Source: Tistlia consotensis USBA 355
GTDB lineage: Bacteria > Pseudomonadota > Alphaproteobacteria > Kiloniellales > DSM-21159
Direction: 5' to 3'
Assembly (NCBI RefSeq): GCF_900177295.1
Contig: NZ_FWZX01000045.1
Coordinates: 1-42,438 of the forward strand
Length of the DNA: 42,438 bases
The stretch's first letter is position 1. Each line of letters begins with the position of its first letter. Shown in pieces: positions 7,525 to 14,359 of the stretch. A program made the translations under genes and the position numbers. The notes under the pieces are model-generated. The model worked only from the letters and a program-made list of their open reading frames with translations, was not told where the DNA came from and ran no database searches.

Positions 7525-9005
7525 AGCCCGTCCTCGTCGTCGGGGCGCTCCTCGGCTTGGCAGGCCTGGCGGCCGGCGCGATCTGGCTGCTTCCCGGCAG
7601 ACCGCCGCCGAAGGCGCCGGCCGAGCTACCGCCCCTCTCCTCGCGCATGTACCAGCTGCCCGATGTCCCGGAACCCGCGCCGCTCGGCGCCCGTCCCGCA
7701 TTGCACCCGGACGCCCTCAGCTTCGCGGCGCCGGGCACGCAGCAGCTGGTGCTGGCCAACGACGGCGATCGCGAGGTCGCGCTCCAGCGCGTCGTCGCCG
7801 GCGGCGACGCCCGGGTGATCCGGGAAGAGGCCAGCCCGGCAGCCGCCGCCGGCGACGTCCGCATCCCGGCCTTCTCAGTGCGTGCCGGCCAGGGCTGCAG
7901 CCTCATTCCGGCCGGCGGCAGCTGCTCGATCGACGTCGACTACGTCCCGGCCGAGGCGGGCCGTCACGAAGGCGAGATCGTGCTGCTCTTCGCCCTGCCC
8001 GCGGCTTCGGTCGGCGGCTCGCAGACGACCGGTTCCGGCAAGGCACAGAGCGGCCGCGATGCGGCGGGGCAGGAGCCGGCTCGGCGTTCCGCGCCCGCCG
8101 GGGCACCGCAGCCGCTCGAGGCGAAGCTGGCCGGGACCTATCGTCCGGCGCCGGCGCCGGTCGCGCCCGCGCCGGCGCCGGCCTTGCCGCGCTTCGACGC
8201 CTACAGCTGGCGCTACGAGCAGCCACGCCACGATCCCAGCATGGCGCGCCGCTACCCAACCGACGTCGGATCGAATCCGCTCGCCGCCGGCTACGTCGAT
8301 GCGCCGAGTGTCGCGGGAAGCGACCCGGGCGATCGCTCGCGGCTGCTGACCACCGACCGCAGCATTCCGGCGACTCTGGCGAGCGGCATCGAAAGCGAGA
8401 TCCCCGGCCGGGTGCTGGCCACGGTGGATCGCGACGTCTGGAGCGCCGACGGCAGCCGGATCCTGATCCCCGCGGGCTCGCGCCTGGTCGGCCGTCACGG
8501 CGTGCTCGCCGCCCAGGGCGCCCGGCGGCTGCCGATCGCTTGGGAGAGGATCATCAGGCCAGACGGCCAGCACCTCATGATGTCCTTCGACACGGCCGAC
8601 GAGGCGGGCCGTGCCGGTGCGACCGGCTACCTCGACAATCGCTTCCTCGAGCGCTTCGGGGCCGCGCTCGTCACCAGCCTGGTCGGCGCCGCTGTCGGCG
8701 CCGGCAGCGCGGTCGCCGAAGGCACGGTCGAGATCTCAGGCCAGGGCAACACCACAATCGTCCAGCGGGATCCCACGGCCGCCGCCGCCCAGGGCGCGGC
8801 GAAGGGCCTCAACGACGGCCTCAAGCCGATCACCGACCTGCTCGTGCAGGAAGCCGCGGCCATCAAGCCGATCCTGCGGATACCCGGCGGCACCCGCATC
8901 ATCGTCCAGCCGAGCCAGGACCTGGTGCTGCGGCCCCTGCCCGCGGCCTCCTCCTATCCCGCAACCGCCATCGAAGGGAGATCCGTGGATGCCGAGAGAT
9001 GGTGA
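7521..9005 (+). CDS. trbI: TrbI/VirB10-type channel protein with an Ig-like insertion
   Basis: 494 residues. The GTG start yields almost no cytoplasmic tail, then a transmembrane helix (residues 3-24). Residues about 64-160 look like a beta-sandwich of the ASPM-SPD-2-Hydin / choice-of-anchor-D type: LSFAAPGTQQLVLANDGD, then CSLIPAGGSCSIDVDYVP and GRHEGEIVL, with Cys126 and Cys135. A Pro/Ala linker (PAPAPVAPAPAPALP) leads to the VirB10 C-terminal barrel domain (about 285-480) with LTTDRSIPATLASGIESEIPG, RILIPAGSRLVG and the terminal IIVQPSQDLVLRP. Ordinary TrbI lacks the sandwich. The gene overlaps trbG by 4 bases and the next gene by 17. Confidence 0.9.
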   Translation: MKPVLVVGALLGLAGLAAGAIWLLPGRPPPKAPAELPPLSSRMYQLPDVPEPAPLGARPALHPDALSFAAPGTQQLVLANDGDREVALQRVVAGGDARVIREEASPAAAAGDVRIPAFSVRAGQGCSLIPAGGSCSIDVDYVPAEAGRHEGEIVLLFALPAASVGGSQTTGSGKAQSGRDAAGQEPARRSAPAGAPQPLEAKLAGTYRPAPAPVAPAPAPALPRFDAYSWRYEQPRHDPSMARRYPTDVGSNPLAAGYVDAPSVAGSDPGDRSRLLTTDRSIPATLASGIESEIPGRVLATVDRDVWSADGSRILIPAGSRLVGRHGVLAAQGARRLPIAWERIIRPDGQHLMMSFDTADEAGRAGATGYLDNRFLERFGAALVTSLVGAAVGAGSAVAEGTVEISGQGNTTIVQRDPTAAAAQGAAKGLNDGLKPITDLLVQEAAAIKPILRIPGGTRIIVQPSQDLVLRPLPAASSYPATAIEGRSVDAERW

Positions 9006-9246
9006 CATCGGCGGAGTCGCGGCCGAAAGGCTGCGCACCTTCGTCGAACGAATCGAGCGCCTCGAAGAAGAGAAGGCGGCGCTCGCGAACGACGTTCGGG
9101 AGGTCTATTCGGAGGCCAAGGCGGCCGGCTTCGACACCAAGATCATGCGACAGGTGATCAAGCTGAGGAAGATGGACCAGAGCGATCGCCAGGAGCAGGA
9201 AGCCCTGCTCGACCTCTACAAGGCGGCGGTCGGATTGTCCGACTAG
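8989..9246 (+). CDS. GapR/DUF2312-family DNA-binding protein
   Basis: 85 residues, full length for the family. It contains the characteristic segments LRTFVERIERLEEEKAALAN, EVYSEAKAAGFDTKIMRQVI and RQEQEALLDLYKAA. GapR is an alphaproteobacterial nucleoid protein known in Caulobacter to bind overtwisted, often AT-rich DNA and stimulate topoisomerases. The gene starts inside the 3' end of trbI with a good AGGGAG site, so it is made with the secretion apparatus. A copy here suggests a role in DNA topology during transfer or rolling replication; that link is inference. A hairpin CCTGA/TCAGG at about 9274-9287 follows and might end the transcript. Confidence 0.88.
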   Translation: MPRDGDIGGVAAERLRTFVERIERLEEEKAALANDVREVYSEAKAAGFDTKIMRQVIKLRKMDQSDRQEQEALLDLYKAAVGLSD

Positions 9247-9391
9247 AGCGCGAGCCACCGGTCGCCCGGTCTCGAACCCTGACGCATCAGGCTCTGACCG
9301 CGGCCCTCCCGGCGTGACGCTCCGGCGCCCGGGGCGGCGACCGGCGCCGTCCAGGCCGGCGGGCCGATTCCCGGTCAGCAGATCGCGGCGA

Positions 9392-9760
9392 TCAGCCCGC
9401 CGGCGGTCCCGCCGTGATCCGGAGCGCGATCCCCTGCGGCAGCCGCTCCCAGAGACGCCGCGCCACCGCCCGCTGGGCCCCGACGCAGGGCCAGCCCATC
9501 CGCCGGGCCGCTTCGTCGTCGCCGGCCAGCGCGTAGCAAAGCTCGGCCGGCCGGCCGTCTCGCTCCCAGGCGAGGAGGCAGCTCTCAGCCGCCGCCTCCT
9601 GCCGGCCGGCCAGCGCCCGAAGCTCGGACAGGATACCCGGCCTGGTCGGCTTCCGGCCCGCGCTCCAGCTCTTCAGCGTGTCGAGACGCACAGCGAGGTA
9701 CTCCGCCGCCTCGCGCTGGGAGAGGCCGCAGGCCTGCAGCGCGATCGCGAGCAGGCTCAC
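9392..9760 (-). CDS. Small HTH protein, second gene of leftward regulator unit
   Basis: 122 residues. The N-terminus has a helix-turn-helix pattern: GLSQREAAEYLAVRLDTLKSWSAGRK (about residues 12-37), like Cro/CI or DUF1870-type DNA-binding proteins. The C-terminal half (with AGDDEAARRMGWP) is unrecognised. The GTG start overlaps the stop of the preceding leftward gene (GTGA), so the two are coupled. With the palindromic operator upstream of the pair it is the obvious candidate autoregulator. It could control the adjacent transfer operons, but nothing in the sequence proves that. Confidence 0.65.
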   Translation of the reverse strand: MSLLAIALQACGLSQREAAEYLAVRLDTLKSWSAGRKPTRPGILSELRALAGRQEAAAESCLLAWERDGRPAELCYALAGDDEAARRMGWPCVGAQRAVARRLWERLPQGIALRITAGPPAG

Positions 9761-10047
9761 GCCCGGCCGGCGTCTGCGTATCCCACCGCGTCGGCCACGG
9801 CCTGCAGGTGGGGATCGCAGTCGACCCCGCCGATGCGCCAGCTGCCGTCGACCAGGGCATCGTGACGGGCGCAGAGGGCGACCCCGAGGGCCCGCATCTC
9901 CGCTTCGTCGATCGCATCGCAGATCGCATCGTAGAGCGGCGGCGCCGGATCCTCCCCGAAGTCGGCGAGGAGGACACGCACGTTCGCGCGGACGATCTGG
10001 CCGATGGTCGCCGTCGGCTCGACGGCATCACTCGCAAGGTGAGTCAT
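9757..10047 (-). CDS. Hypothetical 96-residue protein upstream of the HTH gene
   Basis: I do not recognise this protein. It is acidic and mostly helical, with ATIGQIVRANVRVLLADFGE, PLYDAICDAIDEAEMRALGV and a WRIGG segment. The ATG at 10047 is preceded by AGGAGG about 18 bases up and by AAGGG closer, and it follows the palindrome-overlapped promoter at 10113-10138. The longer open frame reaching 10332 would run through that promoter and is rejected. It is coupled by overlap to the HTH gene, so it may be an accessory or partner protein of that regulator. Confidence 0.6.
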   Translation of the reverse strand: MTHLASDAVEPTATIGQIVRANVRVLLADFGEDPAPPLYDAICDAIDEAEMRALGVALCARHDALVDGSWRIGGVDCDPHLQAVADAVGYADAGRA

Positions 10048-10112
10048 GATGTCAGGCCCTTCTGCCTCCTGCAGCGGGCCTGCGCTTTGCGCCCCGCCGC
10101 GTCGTGATCCGA

Positions 10113-10138
10113 CGGTACACCGTTGGTGTACCGTGTCA
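10113..10138 (-). promoter_or_regulatory. Operator palindrome overlapping a leftward promoter
   Basis: Perfect inverted repeat CGGTACACC-GTT-GGTGTACCG (10113-10133). On the minus strand a consensus -35 TTGACA (10133-10138) is followed 16 bases later by TACCGT, so the palindrome fills the spacer and the -10. A bound dimer would block transcription of 10047 to 9392. This is a typical self-repression layout for the HTH protein encoded there. Confidence 0.65.
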
Positions 10139-10144
10139 AGTCCC

Positions 10145-10196
10145 GACCGCCGCGCCCGTCCGCCGCGCCCGTCCGCCGCGCCCGACCGCCGGGCCC
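10145..10196. repeat. 13-bp tandem repeat, four units
   Basis: Units at 10145, 10158, 10171 and 10184: GACCGCCGCGCCC, GTCCGCCGCGCCC twice, then GACCGCCGGGCCC, with a partial fifth unit following. It lies between the relaxase stop and the operator-controlled promoter. It may be only slippage in GC-rich spacer; no function is visible. Confidence 0.7.
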
Positions 10197-10237
10197 GTCC
10201 AGCCGAGGCAGGACCTGATGCGGGCAAAGGCGGCGGG

Positions 10238-12553
10238 CTACCGCTGAGGGCCGTCGCGCCGGCGCTGGCTATCGGAGCCGGCGTCCCTGGGCCGGCGCGG
10301 TCGTCGCACGGGAACGAACGGCCGGCCGTCACCGTCCCTTCGCACGCCCAGGCCGTCCTGCCTCAGACGCCCGGCGATGGCGGCCGCGCGCGCGGGAAGG
10401 GATGCCTCCAGGCGATGGCGCTCGCGGCTCGCGTCGAGGAAGCGATTGCGAAGCTCGCCGGGTCCGGCCGGGGCCTCGGCCGTGTGAGCGCTCACGCCGC
10501 GGCCGGCAGCGGTCAACTCGAGCAGCGCCTGGCCGTCCCGCGCGGCCTGCCGGCGCAACGCCGCGCCGAGGGCGAAGCGAAGGGCGATCGCAAGCAGGCG
10601 GCTCTCCTCGAACCGCGACCCGGCGGTCTCCGGCACCCGCTCCAGAAGCCGGCGCAACGCCGAGACGCCGGACCGGTCGAGGCGCCGATTTCTCGCAGCC
10701 AGCTCCGCGGCCCATCGGGCCGCGGCCGCTCCCGCGCCGCCGGTCGACGAGCCGTCGCGGTCGTCGCCGCCCGCGGGGCGATGCCCTACGGCAGTGGCGA
10801 GCAGGCCTCGGCCCTCTGCCTCTGCCCTTGCCGCTGCCGCAAGGTCCGTCTCCACGCGGGCGGCGAGGCGCCGCGCCTCCCGGTCGCGCGCCAGCTTGTC
10901 GGCCTCCAGCCACGCGCGGCGCGCCGCTTCTTCCTCGGCGATCAGCTGCGCCAGGCGTCTCAACGACCCGGCGGTGTCGAGCCGCTCGACGCTTCGCGTC
11001 AATCTCTCGAGGATCTCCGCCGGCGCGGCCTCGCGCCCCGGCGCAGACCGTGCCCCCGCCGAAGCTCCCGCCGTCGAGCGCGGAGCCGTCCGCGCACCCT
11101 GCCCGGCTGCGGGAGCGCTGCCCGTCTTGGAGATGCGGTCGTCCGGCATCTGACCGCCGGCCGCGACCGGACGGAGCTGCGAGAGCGCCGCCTCGAAGAA
11201 CCGACGGCGCCTGGGGTCGCGGCTGCGGCGACGGCCCCGTTCGGCCCAGGCCAGCCGGCGCTTCGCGAAATGCGCCGCGCCGCTTCCCTGCCTGCCGCCG
11301 GCCGGTGCCTGCACGAGCCGGCCGGCGGCAAGGGTCGCCTCTTCCAGCGCCTCGGCCGTTGCCTCGCCGCGCCGTCGCTCGGCCGCTGCCGGCATCCCCT
11401 CGAGCGCGGGCAGCTGCGCGACAAGATCGGTCGCGGATCGCAGGAACCGGCGCGCACGGCCGCACTCCACCGCATGCCGCCAGTCCCACTCGCGCCTCCG
11501 GTTCTCCTCCCCGAGCGCGGTCGGCTCGCCCGCCCGCTCAAGGTTCGTCAACGACCGGCCGAGGTGATAGGTCGGCTGCTTGGCGAGCCCGGCGTCCCGG
11601 TAGGAGCGCGGGTCGTAGACCCGGGGAGGAGCGATGCCGGACTCGGCAGACTGGCCGAGGATCTCGTCGTTGACGATCTCCGCGAAACGGCGCCGGAGCG
11701 CCGCCACGAACCGGGATGTCTGGACCTCGCGGTCCTTCAGACGAGCGAAGCGCCACGCGCCGTCGGCGTCCTGCTCGGCCGGTCGATCGTGAAACAGGAG
11801 GTGGGCGTGGACGTTGCGGGGGTCGCTGCCTGCGGCGACCTCCGGCTGGTGTACGACGCCCCACCACCCGAGGCCGCGCTTTGCGAGCTCGGCGCCGAGG
11901 GACGACACGATCCGGCGCTGTCGTTCCGGCGCCAGCCAATGCGGCAGCTCCGCGATCAGGCGCGATTGCACGCGCGCGTCGCTCCTGCGTTCCTGTCGCT
12001 CGACAGCGGCCCAGAAGCCGACGCGCTCCTGCGCGCTGGCGCCGAGATTTCCGAGTGAGATGGCGCCGGCCGCGTCCTCGAGCAACTCGCCTTTCCGATC
12101 GGCGGTGTCGAGCCGCTCGACGTAGCGCTGCATGCGCACCGCCGGCCCGTCGAACGCACCGGCAGATCCGGTCCCTGCACTCGCCAGGCGTCGCGCCGTC
12201 CGCTCAGCGCCTCTAGGAGAGCGGCCGTCCGCCCGCCGGCCGTGGCTGGTCAACGCGAAGTGGAAGCTCGTGCTCGGCAGCGAGCCCAGAGAGTGGCCGG
12301 GCGACCGCGGCGCAGCGATCTGGGCGGCGGCGCTGCCCTGCCCGCTCGCGCCGCGTGCCAGCGCCGGTCGGCTCGACGCCGGCCGGCGTGCTTGGCCCAG
12401 CCTCGGCGGGATCGCGACGCGAAGGCGGCCGGACCCCTTCAGCATCAGCAGAATGGCGAGCGTCTCCGCGCCGGAATCCTCATCCAGCCGCCCCTTGCCG
12501 CCGCCGCCGAGCAGCCAGTCCCTCTCGTCGAAGAAGGGGCGCGGCCTCGCCAT
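10238..12553 (-). CDS. MobQ/MobA-type relaxase
   Basis: 771 residues. It nicks oriT and leads single-stranded DNA through the channel. The relaxase core lies at residues about 95-300: a FHFALTSHGR strand, a candidate catalytic Tyr144 in MQRYVERLD, then RVGFWAAVERQERRSDARV and LPHWLAPERQ. The metal-binding triad appears as His235 (VVHQP) and His249/His251 in NVHAHLLFHDRP, all characteristic of MobA/MobL relaxases. The 90 residues before the core and the late position of the tyrosine are atypical; MobQ proteins normally start at the core. The Arg/Ala-rich C-terminal half is coiled-coil-like with no primase or helicase motif seen. The ATG has GGGAG 6 bases upstream. It is divergent from the small-protein operon at 12922. 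Confidence 0.82.
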   Translation of the reverse strand: MARPRPFFDERDWLLGGGGKGRLDEDSGAETLAILLMLKGSGRLRVAIPPRLGQARRPASSRPALARGASGQGSAAAQIAAPRSPGHSLGSLPSTSFHFALTSHGRRADGRSPRGAERTARRLASAGTGSAGAFDGPAVRMQRYVERLDTADRKGELLEDAAGAISLGNLGASAQERVGFWAAVERQERRSDARVQSRLIAELPHWLAPERQRRIVSSLGAELAKRGLGWWGVVHQPEVAAGSDPRNVHAHLLFHDRPAEQDADGAWRFARLKDREVQTSRFVAALRRRFAEIVNDEILGQSAESGIAPPRVYDPRSYRDAGLAKQPTYHLGRSLTNLERAGEPTALGEENRRREWDWRHAVECGRARRFLRSATDLVAQLPALEGMPAAAERRRGEATAEALEEATLAAGRLVQAPAGGRQGSGAAHFAKRRLAWAERGRRRSRDPRRRRFFEAALSQLRPVAAGGQMPDDRISKTGSAPAAGQGARTAPRSTAGASAGARSAPGREAAPAEILERLTRSVERLDTAGSLRRLAQLIAEEEAARRAWLEADKLARDREARRLAARVETDLAAAARAEAEGRGLLATAVGHRPAGGDDRDGSSTGGAGAAAARWAAELAARNRRLDRSGVSALRRLLERVPETAGSRFEESRLLAIALRFALGAALRRQAARDGQALLELTAAGRGVSAHTAEAPAGPGELRNRFLDASRERHRLEASLPARAAAIAGRLRQDGLGVRRDGDGRPFVPVRRPRRPRDAGSDSQRRRDGPQR

Positions 12554-12921
12554 CCACAGCTCCCATCAGCAACCGTCCGCGCGAGCCGCATTCCGGATGA
12601 ATGCGGTATTGCGCCTGCGGTCGATCTTATCAGACCTCTCGCAGGTAGTTGCGTTGTTTTTCCGACAAGGACGCGCGATATCAGTTGTATTGTCTGCAGC
12701 AACGCGGCAGAGTTCCGGTGGAACAAGGCTTATCCTCGCGAAACTTGTCCCCGACTTCGATCGGGGAGCGGGGGCCTGCCCTCGATCGCCGACGAGGGCG
12801 GAAGACACGCGCGATCGAAGACCTCGAGACCGTGCCGCGGCTTCGAGGTCCCGGTGCGCCGGAGACAGGCCGGCAGTCTGCTGATGTCCAAGCGGGCCGG
12901 CCGCCTTCGCGGAGTGACGAC
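12554..12921. other. Intergenic region between relaxase and mobilization operon: candidate oriT and divergent promoters
   Basis: No gene is supported in these 368 bases. The part from about 12590 to 12745 is clearly AT-richer than the surroundings, which suits a nicking/melting region, and oriT commonly lies next to its relaxase gene between divergent units. I could not match a known nic sequence. The GGAACAA leader motif (12720-12730) and a hairpin lie at its right side. From 12770 onward the sequence returns to high GC. Confidence 0.4.
12720..12767 (+). promoter_or_regulatory. GGAACAA leader motif plus hairpin, copy 2 (mobilization operon)
   Basis: GGAACAAGGCTTATCC is followed by the hairpin TCCCCGA-CTTCGA-TCGGGGA (12748-12767, 7-bp stem). 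It shares GGTGGAACAAGGCT exactly with the copy at 17423. The gene it precedes starts at 12922, so the hairpin would lie in a long 5' leader if transcription begins upstream of the motif. Confidence 0.45.
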
Positions 12922-13428
12922 ATGGTTCACGAGACACAACTCGGCCGTCGACCCTCAGCGGCCGTCCCAGCGGAGGCCGCTGCTCCCGGCCAGGCGACGG
13001 ATCAGCCTGCGGCGCAGACAGCTCCGGCGCGGGCACCTGCGCGGGAGCAGCGCGGGGGCGGTCACGACGACCCCGCGGAGCACCGCCTGGCCGGCGCGCT
13101 GCGTCGTGCGAACGAGCGTCTCGAAGTGCTGGAGCGCAAGGAACACGAACGGCTGCAGGCTGTGCGCGAGAGCTATCGGGCACGCAAGGCGAAGGCCCGT
13201 GAAGACATAGCGCGCTCGCAGCGCGGTCTCGACGCCTACAAGCAGCAGCGGTTCCAGAACGAGTCGGCGGAACTGGGAAAGCTGCTCGACGACCTCGGCA
13301 TCCCGCCGGCCGATCTCATGGCGGCGCTGACCGGTCGCGCACCCCTGCCCGCCGGGATCGCCGAGCGGCTCGGCATGGCGAGGGCCGAAGGCGGGCGGGA
13401 AGGCGACGGGCGGGGAGACGGCCGGTGA
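12922..13428 (+). CDS. Coiled-coil protein, first gene of mobilization operon
   Basis: 168 residues. An Ala/Pro/Gln-rich N-terminus is followed by a long charged helix (about residues 65-125) with LRRANERLEVLERKEHERL and RARKAKAREDIARSQRGLDA. A short C-terminal helix LLDDLGIPPADLMAAL ends in a Gly/Asp tail. I do not recognise a family. Its place directly divergent from the relaxase, and its coiled coil, suit a relaxosome accessory (MobC-like) protein; this is inference. The ATG has GGAGTG upstream. The frame is open back to 12649, but that extension crosses the regulatory region. Its stop overlaps the next GTG. Confidence 0.65.
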   Translation: MVHETQLGRRPSAAVPAEAAAPGQATDQPAAQTAPARAPAREQRGGGHDDPAEHRLAGALRRANERLEVLERKEHERLQAVRESYRARKAKAREDIARSQRGLDAYKQQRFQNESAELGKLLDDLGIPPADLMAALTGRAPLPAGIAERLGMARAEGGREGDGRGDGR

Positions 13429-13817
13429 GCCGTGACGACCTCGACGGTTGCCGGCCGCGCCCTCTTCTGCCGCGCACCGAGGCCGCCGTCGCGGCCTTCT
13501 CGGAGCGTTGCAGGGCGCTCGGCGAGGCCGTCCAGGCTGTCGCGGGCGAGGTCGGGCGGATCAGCGACGCGGCCCAGGCCGTGGCGCGGGCGCGGCAGCT
13601 GACAGCCACTCTGGAGGCGATCCGGGAACAGGCCGCGGACGCGACGGCAGCCGGGTGTCGCGCGCCGGGCGGCTGCCGTGAGCCGGCCTGTCGCGATCGC
13701 CTCTCCACGATCCGCGACCTCGCCGGGCACGTGCTCGAGACGCCACCCGACGGGGTGCGGGAGCGCGAGCCGGCCGACCCGGTCGGCCCGTGCTCCAGGC
13801 CTGAGCCTCGATCGTGA
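13425..13817 (+). CDS. Hypothetical helical protein of mobilization operon
   Basis: 130 residues starting at GTG in the GTGA overlap with the gene before. It has one long helix (AAVAAFSERCRALGEAVQAVAGEVGRIS and on through LEAIREQAADA), then a cysteine-bearing segment (CRAPGGCREPACRD) with three closely spaced cysteines that might bind metal. I recognise no family. Coupling to its neighbours suggests a partner of the coiled-coil protein or a small relaxosome component. Confidence 0.55.
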   Translation: MSRDDLDGCRPRPLLPRTEAAVAAFSERCRALGEAVQAVAGEVGRISDAAQAVARARQLTATLEAIREQAADATAAGCRAPGGCREPACRDRLSTIRDLAGHVLETPPDGVREREPADPVGPCSRPEPRS

Positions 13818-13842
13818 CGTTCTGGAATGGAGGCCGAGCGTG

Positions 13843-14346
13843 ATGGGAAGCGATACCCGCAGCGACCAGGCGACCCGGAAGTATCCGGACCAGGCGACGC
13901 TCGTGCGACGGTCCGCGGTCCTGGAGGCCTGCCTCCGCGAGACGATCAAGGTCCTCGAGCGCCGGGAGCTGCATCTCGCGCGCGACGGGATCGAGCTGGA
14001 TCCGCAGCTGCTGCAGCTGCTCCGCCAGAGCCGGCTGGCGTGCCCGCCGGCTCGCGCACGGCTCGCCGAGAGCCTGCCGAGCTCGCCGCAGCGCAGCCTG
14101 GCAGAAGCGCTCTTCGTGCTCGAAGCGTCCCTGCGGCCGCTGCCCGATCTTCTCGCCTCGTCGGTGGCCTTGCGCGAGCCGGACCTGCCCGCTGCCCTGA
14201 AGCGGAGGATCCAGAGCTGCCTCTCGCTGATCGAGGCGGCGCTCGGCCCGACCGTCGTCGAGGCGCTCGACGAGGCCGAGGAGGGGCGGACGGCGGCGCC
14301 GGACCGGGCCGCGCTGGCTGCCGTTCCGCCGGCGACGAACGAGTAG
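13843..14346 (+). CDS. Hypothetical helical protein preceding the TrbL-like gene
   Basis: 167 residues, soluble and all-helical in appearance (VLEACLRETIKVLERRELHL, RSLAEALFVLEASLRPLPDLL, ALKRRIQSCLSLIEAAL). I do not recognise it. The ATG at 13843 has GGAGG 9 bases upstream; a GTG one codon earlier is equally possible. It lies 25 bases after the previous stop and 13 before the TrbL-like start, so it is part of the same transcript. Confidence 0.55.
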   Translation: MGSDTRSDQATRKYPDQATLVRRSAVLEACLRETIKVLERRELHLARDGIELDPQLLQLLRQSRLACPPARARLAESLPSSPQRSLAEALFVLEASLRPLPDLLASSVALREPDLPAALKRRIQSCLSLIEAALGPTVVEALDEAEEGRTAAPDRAALAAVPPATNE

Positions 14347-14359
14347 CGAGGGCGTCGGC

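Noticed and set aside
10145-10196. CRISPR-like array
   Set aside because: The 13-bp units are head-to-tail without spacers.
12600-12770. tRNA or integration site near the relaxase
   Set aside because: No cloverleaf could be drawn; the AT-rich stretch better suits oriT or promoters.
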